Below are positions 21,783-30,777 of a DNA stretch of 64,000 bases, piece by piece; position 1 is the first letter of the stretch; each line of letters opens with the position of its first letter. Origin of the DNA: Candidatus Epilinea brevis (GTDB lineage Bacteria; Chloroflexota; Anaerolineae; Epilineales; Epilineaceae). Position numbers and translations under genes: made by a program. Location: positions 248,001 to 312,000 of the forward strand of contig JADJUE010000003.1 of the NCBI GenBank assembly GCA_016710785.1, in the 5' to 3' direction. The notes beneath the pieces are model-generated. The model ran no database searches and was not told where the DNA came from. It saw only the letters and a program-made list of their open reading frames with translations.

Positions 21783-22008
21783 TCAAGCCTTGGCCGAGGG
21801 GCAGATCAACCCGATCGTGTTTCCGAAGGCCTTGCGAACCCACGCTTCCAGGCGGTCAAATGGAAACTGATCACCCTCGCAGGCAGCGCGTGCCTGCGCG
21901 TTGGTGAGCCCAAGGCCCTTCTCGATCGCTGCAGCCCACGCTGTGGCTGTTTGGGGGCCAGTCGGTCACTCCCTTTCCCCCTCTGGGCTGCTTTCGGGAA
22001 ACATTCAT
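21783..22008 (-). pseudogene. small hypothetical gene downstream of the Nudix gene, frameshifted
   Basis: The ATG at 22008 overlaps the Nudix stop (ATGA) and has AGGAG upstream, so it is translationally coupled. The first codons ('MNVSRKQPRGGKGVTDWP') and a coding-like continuation in the next frame ('TATAWAAAIEKGLGLTNAQA', 'FDRLEAWVRKAFG') connect if one C is removed from a run of five C near 21957. The product would have about 74 residues. I do not recognise it. It may be a true frameshift or a sequencing error in the C run. Confidence 0.5.
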
Positions 22009-22457
22009 GGCTCCTGTCCTTGCGTTCCACTCGGACTCTCCTCCATGGTCATCAAGCTCCTTCGTATGAAGCTGAGCGCGCCAATAAAGAGGGCATGCCA
22101 TTCGTCGGACGGCTCGGCGCTCAAAGGATGCCAGAAGAACGAGAAGGTCTGACCGCCATCGTCCGCGGTGAAGTGAGACCACGACTCTGGCAACTCCTGC
22201 GAGACCCATACCTCATGAAACGACCAGACCTGATCCTGAAAGCCCGAGGCCCAGACGCCAAGGCAGCGCAGCACATGGCCTGAAGCGATGCCAGCCTCTT
22301 CCTGAAGCTCGCGCAAGGCAGCCTCGGCGGGCGATTCGAGACGCTCTATGCTTCCCTTGACGAGTTGGATCCCCGCGAGCGGGTGGCGAAATGCCAGCAG
22401 CTCCGCCTCGCCATCGCGGTTACGGAGAATGACGGGGCATGCCTTGTTCGGACCCAT
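22005..22457 (-). CDS. Nudix hydrolase
   Basis: The 150-residue protein carries a full Nudix box: G-S-I-E-R-L-E, then 'SPAEAALRELQEEAGI' (GX5EX7REUXEEXGU), which binds the divalent metals that cleave nucleoside-diphosphate-linked substrates. The N-terminus 'CPVILRNRDGEAELLAFRHP' fits the first strands. The substrate is not predictable. The ATG at 22457 has AGGAAAG about 8 bp upstream; an alternative ATG lies at 22478. It begins a few bases after the kdpE stop, so it may be the last conserved member of the kdp transcript. Confidence 0.85.
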   Translation of the reverse strand: MGPNKACPVILRNRDGEAELLAFRHPLAGIQLVKGSIERLESPAEAALRELQEEAGIASGHVLRCLGVWASGFQDQVWSFHEVWVSQELPESWSHFTADDGGQTFSFFWHPLSAEPSDEWHALFIGALSFIRRSLMTMEESPSGTQGQEP

Positions 22458-22481
22458 CAGGCCCACTTTCCTCAACATGCT

Positions 22482-23222
22482 TCAGGCCCCCGCCACCAGC
22501 CGGTAGCCCACCCCCGGCTCCGTGCGCAGGTAGCGCGGGCGGGCCGGGTCCGCCTCCAGCTTGTGGCGCAGCTGCCCCATGTAGAGCCGCACGTAATGCA
22601 CCTCCGTGAGGTAGGTCGGCCCCCAGACCGCCTTGAGCAGTTGCCGGTGGGTGAGCACCTTGCCCGCATGCTGCACCAAGGTGGCCAGCAGCTTGTACTC
22701 GTTGGGGGTCAGCCGCACCTCGCGGTCGTCGACGAAGACCTGCCGGCGCGCCAGGTCCACCCGCAGGCCGCCGACGCTGAAGACCGCCGTCTCCGACCCT
22801 TCCGCCGCCGACCGCGCCGCGTGGCGCAGGGCCACCCGCAGCCGCGCCATCAGCTCCCCAACGCTGAAGGGCTTGGTCAGGTAGTCGTCCGCCCCCGCGT
22901 CCAGGGCGGCGATCTTGTCCTGCTCCTGACCCCGCGCCGACAGCACCAGGATCGGCACCGCCGACCAGCCGCGGATCGCGCGCACCACCTCCAGGCCGTC
23001 CAGGTCCGGCAGGCCCAGGTCCAGGATCACCGCGTCCGGGGCGCGCAGGGCGGCCGCTTCGATGCCCGCGCGGCCCGTGCGGGCCTCCAGGTACCCGAAG
23101 CCGTGGCTGGCCAGGGAAACCCGCAGGAAGCGCAGGATCTGCGGCTCATCCTCGATCACCAGCACCAGGCCGGCGGCCGCGGAGGTCCCGGCGTCGCCCG
23201 GCCCGTCGCCCGTCGTGGTCAT
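22482..23222 (-). CDS. kdpE: KdpE response regulator (OmpR/PhoB type)
   Basis: The 246-residue protein has a receiver domain (residues about 18-130; acidic 'VIEDEPQ', phospho-acceptor Asp in 'AVILDLGLPDLDG', Lys in 'DDYLTKPFSV') and an OmpR-type winged helix ('VRLTPNEYKLLATLVQHAGK', 'HYVRLYMGQLRHKLEADP'). It should be phosphorylated by KdpD and activate the kdp operon when potassium is scarce. The ATG at 23222 overlaps the kdpD stop (ATGA); the longer open frame to 23381 is a shadow inside kdpD. Confidence 0.93.
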   Translation of the reverse strand: MTTTGDGPGDAGTSAAAGLVLVIEDEPQILRFLRVSLASHGFGYLEARTGRAGIEAAALRAPDAVILDLGLPDLDGLEVVRAIRGWSAVPILVLSARGQEQDKIAALDAGADDYLTKPFSVGELMARLRVALRHAARSAAEGSETAVFSVGGLRVDLARRQVFVDDREVRLTPNEYKLLATLVQHAGKVLTHRQLLKAVWGPTYLTEVHYVRLYMGQLRHKLEADPARPRYLRTEPGVGYRLVAGA

Positions 23223-25963
23223 GCATCCTGCCTTCTGGGATCGGCAACGTCCCGCTCCGCCGCGCCCTCCATCGTCGGCGCCTCGCCCACGATTGGCAGG
23301 GTGAAGGTGATCTCCAGGCCGCCGCCCGGTCGATTGGCGGCCCAGATCCGCCCCCCGTGCGCCTGGACGATCCCCCGGCATACCGCCAGGCCCAGCCCCG
23401 AGCCACTACCGACCGCGCCCGCCGCGCGGTGGAAACGCTCGAAGATCTGCGCCTCCTCACCCGGAGCCACACCGGGTCCGCCGTCCGCCACCGTGACCGT
23501 CAGCGCATCCGGCGCCGCCGTCACCCCCAGCGCGATGGGCGTCGACGGCGGCGTGTGCTTGGCGGCGTTGTCCAGCAGGTTGATCAGCACCTGCTCGATC
23601 AAGACCCCGTCGATAGGTGCCAGGGGGAGGTCATCTGGGATGGCGGTGCTGATCGGATGCTCCGCAAGCGCCCGCTCCATCCGCCCCAAGGCGCTGCCGA
23701 TCACCTCCTCCAGCGGCTGCCAATCGCGCTTGACCTGCACCTGGCCCGATTCCAGCCGGGTCATCTCCAGCAGGTTGCCCACCAGCCGATTCAGCCGCTC
23801 GGCTTCGTCATAGATGGCCGACAGCAGCTCGCGGCGCGCGGCCTCGTCCAAGGCGCCCGGTCCGCCGCCCGCGGCGTCCGGGCCCTCCAGCAGCAGGCTG
23901 GCAGCGCCGGTAATGGTTGCCAGCGGCGTGCGCAGGTCATGCGACACCGCGCTGAGCAGGGCACTTCGCATCTGCTCCGTCTCCGCCTGTACCCGGCGGC
24001 GGGCCGCCTCTTCGGCCAGCTGCGCCCGCTCCACCGCCGAGGCCGTCTGGTCGGCAAAGGCCTCCAGCAGGTGCAGCTGTTCCGGCGCGGTCACGCCGTC
24101 CACGGCATCGGTCCTGAGCCCCAATACCCCCACCGGCCCTTGGGCTCCGCGCAGCGGCAGGTAGAGGGCCTCCGCGCCCGGCAGGGTGGCGGTTCCACGC
24201 CCGGCCATCTGGCTGTGCGCGAAGCACCATTCGGCCACGCCCAGTTCGGCGCTGGCCGCCTGTCCGTCGCCAGCCGAGGAGGCGGCCACTGCCAGCGATC
24301 CGGAAGCCGCCGGCAACAGAACCGTCGCCCGCCCCTCCAGCAGCTCGGCGATGTGGCGGACGGCCGCCTCCAGCAGGTTCGGCAGGCCCCGCAGGTTGGC
24401 CAGGTCCCGGCTCAGGCTCAACAGCGCCGCCGTATGCCGCTCGCGCATCCGGGCCGACAGAGCCTGCTGTTGCAGGCGGGCAGTGAGCGAACTGACGACC
24501 AGAGCCACCAGGAGCATGACCACGAAGGTGAGCAGGTACTGCGTGTCGGAAACGGCGAAGGAGAAGTAGGGATGGACAAAGAAGAAGTCGAACGCAGCCA
24601 CCGACAGGATGGAGGCCAAGACCGACGGCCCGCGACCATGGCGCAAGGCGACGAAGACGACACCCAGCAGGTAGGCCATGATCAGGTTGGACTGCTCGAA
24701 CCAGGGAAAGAGCGATCGGGCCACGAGCGTGCAGAGCACCATCACCCCGACGCTGCGGAGGTACGCCGGCCAGCGGCTGCTGGGACGGAGCGTGGCGAAC
24801 GGCGCGGGCGACGGCTCGTCGGCCTCGCCGGTGATGATGTAGACATCGATCTCCCCGCTGCCGCGCACCACCTCGTCGCCGACCGAGCCGAACAGGAGGT
24901 CTCTCCAGCGCGGATGCAGGGGCTTGCCGATGATGATCTTGGTCGCGTTGCGGCTGCGGGCATGGGCCAGCAGTTCCTCGGCGGCCCGGCCGCCCGCGAG
25001 CGTCACCGCGCCGGCGCCCAGGCTCTCGGCGAAGCGAAGGGATTCGTGGACCCGCGCGCGATCGGCCTCCGACAGGCGGGCATGCGCGTCCGTCTCGACA
25101 TAGGCCACGATCCATTCGGCCTGCAGGCGGTCGGCCAGCCGGCGGGCGGCGCGGATCAGGCGCCGGCCGAGAGGCCCCGGCCCGATGCCCACCAGGATGC
25201 GCTCGGCCGCCGGCCAGGTCTGGGCGATGGCGTGGTCGTCGCGGTAGGCGCGCATCTGGGCATCCACCTGCTGCGCCGTGCGCCGGAGGGCCAGCTCGCG
25301 CAGGGCGATCAGGTTGCCCTTGCGGAAGAAACGGCCCATCGCCGCGGTGGCCCGATCGGGCACGTAGACCTTGCCCTCGCGCAGCCGCTGCAAGAGGTCG
25401 TCCGGCGGCAGGTCGATGAGCGCCAGATCGTCGGCCATCTCCAGCACGGCGTCGGGCACCGTCTCGCGCACGCGCACACCGGTGATCTGCGCCACCACGT
25501 CGTTCAGGCTCTCCAGGTGCTGGACGTTGACCGTGGTGTAGACATCGATGCCCGCGTCCAGCAACTCGTCCACGTCCTGCCAGCGCTTGGCGTGGCGCGA
25601 GCCCGGGGCGTTGCTGTGGGCCAGCTCGTCCACCAGCAGCAGGGCCGGCCGGCGGGCCAGGGCGGCGTCCAGGTCCAGCTCGGGCAAGGCCGCGCCGCGG
25701 TGCTCGACCAGACGCGGCGGCAGCGCCTCCAGGCCCTGCAGCAGGGATTCGGTCTCCGTCCGGCCATGCGGCTGCACCCAGCCGACGACCACATCCACCC
25801 CTTCCGCCTGCCGTTCGCGGGCCTCTTCCAGCATGGCGTAGGTCTTGCCCACGCCGGGCGCGGCACCGAAGAAGACTTTCAGGCGCCCGCGCTTCGCCCG
25901 GGCCTCGGAGGCCTGGACGCGGGCGAGCAGCAGATCGGGATCGGGGCGGGTTGCGTCGGTCAT
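23219..25963 (-). CDS. kdpD: KdpD potassium/osmosensing histidine kinase
   Basis: The 914-residue protein is full length. Order: KdpD N-terminal ATP-binding domain (Walker A 'GAAPGVGKTYAML', 'LLVDELAHSNAPGSRHAKRW'), a USP-like domain (about 250-370), four DUF4118 membrane spans (about 400-500), a GAF-like segment, then the kinase core with H-box 'AVSHDLRTPLATITGAA', N-box 'LLDNAAKHTPPS' and G-box 'VADGGPGVAPGEE'. It senses K+ limitation and phosphorylates KdpE. The ATG at 25963 fits the usual start 'DPDLLLARVQASEARAKRG'. A separate DUF4118 protein is encoded at the other end of the operon. Confidence 0.93.
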   Translation of the reverse strand: MTDATRPDPDLLLARVQASEARAKRGRLKVFFGAAPGVGKTYAMLEEARERQAEGVDVVVGWVQPHGRTETESLLQGLEALPPRLVEHRGAALPELDLDAALARRPALLLVDELAHSNAPGSRHAKRWQDVDELLDAGIDVYTTVNVQHLESLNDVVAQITGVRVRETVPDAVLEMADDLALIDLPPDDLLQRLREGKVYVPDRATAAMGRFFRKGNLIALRELALRRTAQQVDAQMRAYRDDHAIAQTWPAAERILVGIGPGPLGRRLIRAARRLADRLQAEWIVAYVETDAHARLSEADRARVHESLRFAESLGAGAVTLAGGRAAEELLAHARSRNATKIIIGKPLHPRWRDLLFGSVGDEVVRGSGEIDVYIITGEADEPSPAPFATLRPSSRWPAYLRSVGVMVLCTLVARSLFPWFEQSNLIMAYLLGVVFVALRHGRGPSVLASILSVAAFDFFFVHPYFSFAVSDTQYLLTFVVMLLVALVVSSLTARLQQQALSARMRERHTAALLSLSRDLANLRGLPNLLEAAVRHIAELLEGRATVLLPAASGSLAVAASSAGDGQAASAELGVAEWCFAHSQMAGRGTATLPGAEALYLPLRGAQGPVGVLGLRTDAVDGVTAPEQLHLLEAFADQTASAVERAQLAEEAARRRVQAETEQMRSALLSAVSHDLRTPLATITGAASLLLEGPDAAGGGPGALDEAARRELLSAIYDEAERLNRLVGNLLEMTRLESGQVQVKRDWQPLEEVIGSALGRMERALAEHPISTAIPDDLPLAPIDGVLIEQVLINLLDNAAKHTPPSTPIALGVTAAPDALTVTVADGGPGVAPGEEAQIFERFHRAAGAVGSGSGLGLAVCRGIVQAHGGRIWAANRPGGGLEITFTLPIVGEAPTMEGAAERDVADPRRQDA

Positions 25964-26024
25964 GGTCGCGCCAGGGTCATGGGCTTGGCCTATCCGCTCA
26001 GCATACGGTCGCCAACGATAGCGT

Positions 26025-26606
26025 TCAGGGGGCGCCGGCCGCCGCGTCGAGGGCCAGGTTGAGCTCCAGTACCCGCACCCGCGGCTCACCGAGCAGCCCG
26101 AACGTGCGCCCATCCGTGTATTCGCCTACCAGGGCTCGAACGCGCGCCGGATCCATCCCCCTCGCGAGGGCCACGCGGTCTGCCTGGAACTCGGCGGCGG
26201 CGGGGCTGATATGCGGATCCAGCCCGCTGCCCGAGCTGGTCACCAGGTCCACCGGCACGGGCGAGAGGTTGCCGGGATCGGCGGCGCGCAAGGCGGCGAT
26301 GCGCTCGCGGACCGCTGCCTCCAGGGCCGGGTTGGTCGGCCCCAGATTGGAGCCCGAAGAGGCGGCGGCGTTGTAAGGCATGGGTCCGGTGGCCGATGGC
26401 CGGCTCCAGAAATAGCCGGGGCCGGTGAATGCCTGCCCGATGAGCGTTGATCCCACCGGTCGGCCGCCCCGTTCGATGAGGCTGCCGTTGGCCTGCGCCG
26501 GCATGGCGATCTGGGCGATGGCGGTGACCACCAGGGGGTACAGCACACCGGTGAGGACGGTGAGCACCAGGTAGAGGATCGTCGCTGTCTTGATGTGGCG
26601 CCACAT
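26025..26606 (-). CDS. kdpC: KdpC subunit of the K+-transporting ATPase
   Basis: The 193-residue KdpC has the expected single N-terminal membrane helix ('ATILYLVLTVLTGVLYPLVV') and a periplasm-side domain with 'GSLIERGGRPVGSTLIGQAF' and 'GPGYFWSRPSATGPMPYNAA'. Conserved 'DLVTSSGSGLDPHISPAAAE' lies near residue 130. It stabilises the KdpA-KdpB complex and increases ATP affinity. It lies 13 bp after kdpB, with AAAGGAG as ribosome-binding site. Confidence 0.95.
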   Translation of the reverse strand: MWRHIKTATILYLVLTVLTGVLYPLVVTAIAQIAMPAQANGSLIERGGRPVGSTLIGQAFTGPGYFWSRPSATGPMPYNAAASSGSNLGPTNPALEAAVRERIAALRAADPGNLSPVPVDLVTSSGSGLDPHISPAAAEFQADRVALARGMDPARVRALVGEYTDGRTFGLLGEPRVRVLELNLALDAAAGAP

Positions 26607-26619
26607 GGTGGGAACTCCT

Positions 26620-28692
26620 TTACACGAGGCCCAGCGCGGTCAGCGCCAGGTCAATCAGCTTGATGCCCAGGAAGGGAACGACCACGCCGCCCAGCCCATA
26701 GACCAACAGGTTGTTGCGCAGCATGACATCGGCCCCCACGGGCCGGTAGCGCACGCCGCGCAGGGCCAGGGGCACCAGGGCGATGATGACCAGGGCGTTG
26801 AAGATCACCGCCGAGAGGATGGCGCTCTGGGGCGTGGCCAGACCCATGATGTTCAAGGCCCCCAGTTGCGGGTAGGTGACCGCGAAGGCTGCCGGGATGA
26901 TGGCGAAGTACTTGGCCACATCGTTGGCGATGCTGAAGGTGGTCAAGGCGCCGCGGGTCATGAGCAACTGCTTGCCGATGCCCACGATCTCGATCAGCTT
27001 GGTGGGGTTGGAGTCCAGGTCGACCATGTTCCCGGCTTCTTTGGCCGCCTGGGTGCCCGTGTTCATGGCCACGGCCACATCGGCCTGGGCCAGAGCGGGC
27101 GCGTCGTTCGTGCCGTCGCCGGTCATGGCCACCAGCCGCCCGCCGGCCTGATGCTCGCGGATCAGCTTCAACTTGGCTTCCGGCGTCGCCTGGGCCAGGA
27201 AGTCATCCACCCCCGCCTCCGCCGCGATGGCCGCGGCGGTCAGCGGGTTGTCGCCGGTGATCATCACCGTGCGGATGCCCATCCGCCTGAGCTCGGCGAA
27301 GCGCTCGCGCATGCCGCCCTTGACGATGTCCTTCAGGTACACGATCCCCAGGACGCGGTTGCCCTCGGCCACCACCAGCGGCGTGCCGCCCAGGCGCGCC
27401 ACCCGGTCCACCAGAGCCCGGGCGTCGTCGGGGAAGTGGCCGCCCTGCGCCTCGACGAACAGCTTCATGGTGTCGTCGGCACCCTTGCGGATCATGCGAC
27501 CCGGCAGGTCCACGCCGCTCATCCGGGTCTGGGCCGTGTAGCCCACGAAGCTCGCGCCCAGGGCCTCGATCTCCCGCTCGCGCAGGCCGTGCCGCTCCTT
27601 GGCAAGCACCACGATGCTGCGGCCCTCCGGCGTCTCATCCGCCAGGGAGGCCAGCTGCGCGGCGTCCGCCAGGGTGGCCACATCCACACCGGCCACGGGG
27701 ATGAATTCCGTCGCCTGGCGGTTGCCCAGGGTGATGGTGCCGGTCTTGTCCAGCAGCAGCACGTCCACGTCGCCCGCGGCCTCTACGGCCCGGCCGGAGG
27801 TGGCGATCACGTTGGCCTGGATCAGGCGGTCCATGCCGGCGATGCCGATGGCCGAGAGCAGGCCGCCGATGGTCGTCGGGATGAGGCAGACCAGGAGGGC
27901 CACCAGGACGGTGATGCTGATGGGGGAACCCTGTCCGGCCGCATCCACGCTGTAGCGGGCGAAGGGGAAGAGGGTGGCCGTGGCCAGCAGAAAGACGATG
28001 GTCAGGGCCGCCAGAAGGATCTGCAGGGCGATCTCGTTGGGCGTCTTCTGGCGTTTGGCGCCCTCCACCATGGCGATCATCCGGTCCAGGAAGGCCTCGC
28101 CCGGGTTGGCACCGATACGTACCACCAGCCAGTCGGAGAGGACGCGGGTGCCGCCGGTCACCGAGCTGAAGTCGCCGCCGCTTTCGCGGATCACCGGCGC
28201 GCTCTCGCCGGTGATGGCGCTCTCGTCGACGGAGGCGATGCCGTCGACCACCTCGCCGTCGCCGGGCACGGTGTCGCCGGCCTCCACCAGCACCAGGTCG
28301 CCCTTGCGCAGGGCGCTGGCGGCAACCTCCAGCACAGCCGAGTCGCGGCCGGCGCCGGCCAGCTTCTTGGCCGACACATCCCGGCGCGCAAGGCGCAGGG
28401 ACTCGGCCTGCGCCTTGCCCCGTCCCTCGGCCATGGCCTCGGCGAAGTTGGCGAAAAGCACGGTGAACCACAGCCAAAGCGTGATGGCCAGAATGAAGTC
28501 GGGCGGCGCGTCGGCTCGGCCGCCGAGGGCCAGGACATAGAGGAGGGTGGTCAACAGGCTGCCGACCTCTACGATGAACATGACCGGATTGCGCACCTGG
28601 TGGCGCGGGTCCAGCTTGGCGAAGGAGGCCAGGACGGCCTGCCTCACGAGCGGTGGATCGAACAGCGGGCGCTTCTCAGGAAGGGTTGCCAT
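26620..28692 (-). CDS. kdpB: KdpB, P-type ATPase subunit
   Basis: The 690-residue KdpB contains the phosphorylation loop 'LLDKTGTITLGNR' (Asp at about 315), 'TGESAPVIRESGGDFSSVTG' of the actuator domain and 'MTGDGTNDAPALAQADVAVA' in the P-domain. Six to seven membrane helices are visible. It hydrolyses ATP to drive K+ import through KdpA. It lies 27 bp after kdpA. Confidence 0.96.
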   Translation of the reverse strand: MATLPEKRPLFDPPLVRQAVLASFAKLDPRHQVRNPVMFIVEVGSLLTTLLYVLALGGRADAPPDFILAITLWLWFTVLFANFAEAMAEGRGKAQAESLRLARRDVSAKKLAGAGRDSAVLEVAASALRKGDLVLVEAGDTVPGDGEVVDGIASVDESAITGESAPVIRESGGDFSSVTGGTRVLSDWLVVRIGANPGEAFLDRMIAMVEGAKRQKTPNEIALQILLAALTIVFLLATATLFPFARYSVDAAGQGSPISITVLVALLVCLIPTTIGGLLSAIGIAGMDRLIQANVIATSGRAVEAAGDVDVLLLDKTGTITLGNRQATEFIPVAGVDVATLADAAQLASLADETPEGRSIVVLAKERHGLREREIEALGASFVGYTAQTRMSGVDLPGRMIRKGADDTMKLFVEAQGGHFPDDARALVDRVARLGGTPLVVAEGNRVLGIVYLKDIVKGGMRERFAELRRMGIRTVMITGDNPLTAAAIAAEAGVDDFLAQATPEAKLKLIREHQAGGRLVAMTGDGTNDAPALAQADVAVAMNTGTQAAKEAGNMVDLDSNPTKLIEIVGIGKQLLMTRGALTTFSIANDVAKYFAIIPAAFAVTYPQLGALNIMGLATPQSAILSAVIFNALVIIALVPLALRGVRYRPVGADVMLRNNLLVYGLGGVVVPFLGIKLIDLALTALGLV

Positions 28693-28719
28693 GGCAGGTT
28701 GCTCCTCTTGCAGTTCCGG

Positions 28720-30561
28720 CTACTGACCGATGCCCCAAAGGAGCAGATGTTCGACGATCGGGCCCAGCGCCAGGGCCGGGATGAAGGTCAGCGCCCCGAC
28801 GATGAGCACCGTGGAGATGAGCAGGGTGACAAAGAGGGGGGTATGGGTCGGCAGGGTACCGGCGCCGACCGGGATGGACTTCTTGGCGGCCAGGGAGCCG
28901 GCAATGGCCAGCACGGGAACCATGATCGCGAAACGCCCGATGAACATGCCGATGCCGCCGAGCGTGTTGTAGAAGGGCGCATTGGCGCCTAGGCCTCCGA
29001 AGGCGCTGCCGTTGTTGTTGGCCATGGAGGCGAAGGCGTACAACACCTCGCTGAAGCCATGGGCCCCGGGGTTGAAGACGGCGGCCCGACCGGCCGAGGT
29101 CGACAAGGCCAGGGCCGTGGAGCCCAGGACCACGATCGGTGGGACCAGGATCACCAGCGAGGCCATCTTCATCTCGTAGGCTTCGATCTTCTTGCCCAGG
29201 TATTCCGGTGTGCGGCCGACCATGAGGCCGGCGACGAAGACGGCCAGGATCGCGAAGATGAGGAGGCCGTAGAGGCCCGAACCCACGCCCCCGAAGACGA
29301 CCTCGCCGAGGAGCATCAGGAAGAGCGGCACGGCGCCGCCGATGGGGGTGAACGAATCGTGCATCGCGTTGACCGAGCCGTTGGAGGCCGCCGTGGTCGC
29401 CGTCGCCCACAAGGCGGAGTTGGCCACGCCGAAACGCGTCTCCTTGCCCTCCATGTTTCCGCCGGCCTGCATGCTGCCGGCGACATCGTCCACGCCTGTG
29501 GCGGCCAGGCGCGGGTTGCCGGCCTGCTCGGCCGCGACAGCCGGCAGCAGGAGGGCCACGAAGAGCAGGGTCATGGTCGCCAGCAAGGCCCAGGCCTGGC
29601 GCAGGTCGCCGACCATCCGGCCGAAGGTCACGCAGAGCGCGGCCGGCAACAGGAGAAGGGCCAGCATCTCCAGGAAGTTGGACCAGGGCGAGGGGTTCTC
29701 AAGAGGATGGGCGGCGTTGGCGTTGAAGAAGCCGCCGCCGTTGGTCCCCAGCTGCTTGATCGCGATCTGCGAGGCGGCCGGTCCCAGGGCCAGGGTCTGC
29801 GTGGTGAGGGGAACGGATTCGGTGACCGGCTCGCCGGCGGCGTCCAGGACGGGCGCCCCGGCCGCATCCAGCACCGGCTGGTCGATCGCGGTCGGCTCGA
29901 CCAGGTCGACCACCCTGTAGGGCTTGAAGGTCTGCACCACGCCGGAAGCCACCAGGACCAGGGCCAAGATCGCCGAAAAAGGCAGCAGGATGTAGAGCGT
30001 GCTGCGGACCAGGTCGACCCAGAAGCTGCCCAGGGCGGCCGCCTGGCGGGCGCGGAAGCCGCGGATGAGCGCCACCAGCACGGCGATGCCGGAGGCTGCG
30101 GACACGAAGTTCTGGACCGTCAGCCCCAGCATCTGGGTAAGGTAGCTCATGGTCGCTTCGCCGCTGTAGGCCTGCCAGTTGGTGTTGGAGACGAAGCTGA
30201 TGGCCGTGTTGAAGGCCAGGCCTGGGGGCACGGCGCCCATGGCGGCCGGGTTCAGCGGCAAGGCGCCCTGCAGGCGCTGGAGGCCGTAGACGGCCAAGGT
30301 CCCGACGAGGCTGAAGGCGAGGAGCGCCAGGGCATAGGCCTTCCAGCCCATCTGGTCGTCCTCGCGCACACCGGCCACGCGGTAGATGGACCGCTCCAGC
30401 CTCCCGAAGGCGCGGCTCAGAAGATGCGGCTGCCCCTCCAGGACGCGAGCCATGTAGTTCCCCAACGGCACTGCCGCCGCAAGCAGGACCAACAGGTACA
30501 AGGCGATCTGGAGCCATGATGTCCAGCCCGTGGAAAGCCCCGGCAAGAGAAAGCCGCCCAT
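28720..30561 (-). CDS. kdpA: KdpA, K+-channel-like subunit
   Basis: The 613-residue protein has the selectivity-filter-like loops of KdpA: 'SFVSNTNWQAYSGEATMSYL', 'LGTNGGGFFNANAAHPLENP' and 'ASMANNNGSAFGGLGANAPF'. It is slightly longer than many KdpA proteins because of an extracellular loop with a repeated 'PVLDAAG' (about residue 228). It starts one base into the kdpF stop (TGATG), as is typical of this operon. Confidence 0.96.
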   Translation of the reverse strand: MGGFLLPGLSTGWTSWLQIALYLLVLLAAAVPLGNYMARVLEGQPHLLSRAFGRLERSIYRVAGVREDDQMGWKAYALALLAFSLVGTLAVYGLQRLQGALPLNPAAMGAVPPGLAFNTAISFVSNTNWQAYSGEATMSYLTQMLGLTVQNFVSAASGIAVLVALIRGFRARQAAALGSFWVDLVRSTLYILLPFSAILALVLVASGVVQTFKPYRVVDLVEPTAIDQPVLDAAGAPVLDAAGEPVTESVPLTTQTLALGPAASQIAIKQLGTNGGGFFNANAAHPLENPSPWSNFLEMLALLLLPAALCVTFGRMVGDLRQAWALLATMTLLFVALLLPAVAAEQAGNPRLAATGVDDVAGSMQAGGNMEGKETRFGVANSALWATATTAASNGSVNAMHDSFTPIGGAVPLFLMLLGEVVFGGVGSGLYGLLIFAILAVFVAGLMVGRTPEYLGKKIEAYEMKMASLVILVPPIVVLGSTALALSTSAGRAAVFNPGAHGFSEVLYAFASMANNNGSAFGGLGANAPFYNTLGGIGMFIGRFAIMVPVLAIAGSLAAKKSIPVGAGTLPTHTPLFVTLLISTVLIVGALTFIPALALGPIVEHLLLWGIGQ

Positions 30562-30650
30562 CAGAACAACTCCGGTTTGAGCAGGGCCACAAAGAGATAG
30601 ATCAGCAGGGCCGCGGCCAAGACGCCGACGCCCGCATTGATTGCTTCCAC
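30561..30650 (-). CDS. kdpF: KdpF peptide
   Basis: A 29-codon frame starting with GTG at 30650 encodes one membrane helix ('VLAAALLIYLFVALLKPELF'), the standard KdpF ending K-P-E-x-F. AGGAGG lies 7 bp before the start, and the stop overlaps the kdpA start. KdpF is a small lipid-like stabiliser of the KdpABC complex. Automated gene callers usually miss it. Confidence 0.9.
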   Translation of the reverse strand: MEAINAGVGVLAAALLIYLFVALLKPELF

Positions 30651-30660
30651 AGATCGCCTC

Positions 30661-30744
30661 CTATTGCGGTCCGTAACGATCGATCAGCAGCCATAGCACA
30701 GCATAACCGCCGACCGTGATACCGATGTACATCAGGTCATACAT
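30661..30744 (-). CDS. 27-residue single-helix peptide upstream of kdpF
   Basis: The frame from the ATG at 30744 encodes 'YDLMYIGITVGGYAVLWLLI' and 'DRYGPQ', one membrane helix with acidic start and polar end. GGAGGAGG lies 6 bp upstream, and the stop is 10 bp before the kdpF start, inside the same transcript. Similar tiny membrane frames precede kdpF in some bacteria, but I know of no assigned function. It may be a second accessory peptide of the complex. Confidence 0.75.
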   Translation of the reverse strand: MYDLMYIGITVGGYAVLWLLIDRYGPQ

Positions 30745-30777
30745 TTCGGCCTCCTCCAAGGGTTGATAGCCATCCAT

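Noticed and set aside
26590..28992. Very long plus-strand frame (about 800 codons) opposite kdpB
   Set aside because: It is a shadow of the strong GC bias: the minus strand encodes a complete KdpB and the plus frame is rich in Gly, Gln, Arg and His without motifs. The same holds for long antisense frames at 22365-26062, 29059-30519, 31821-34259, 35204-37066 and 37197-39158.
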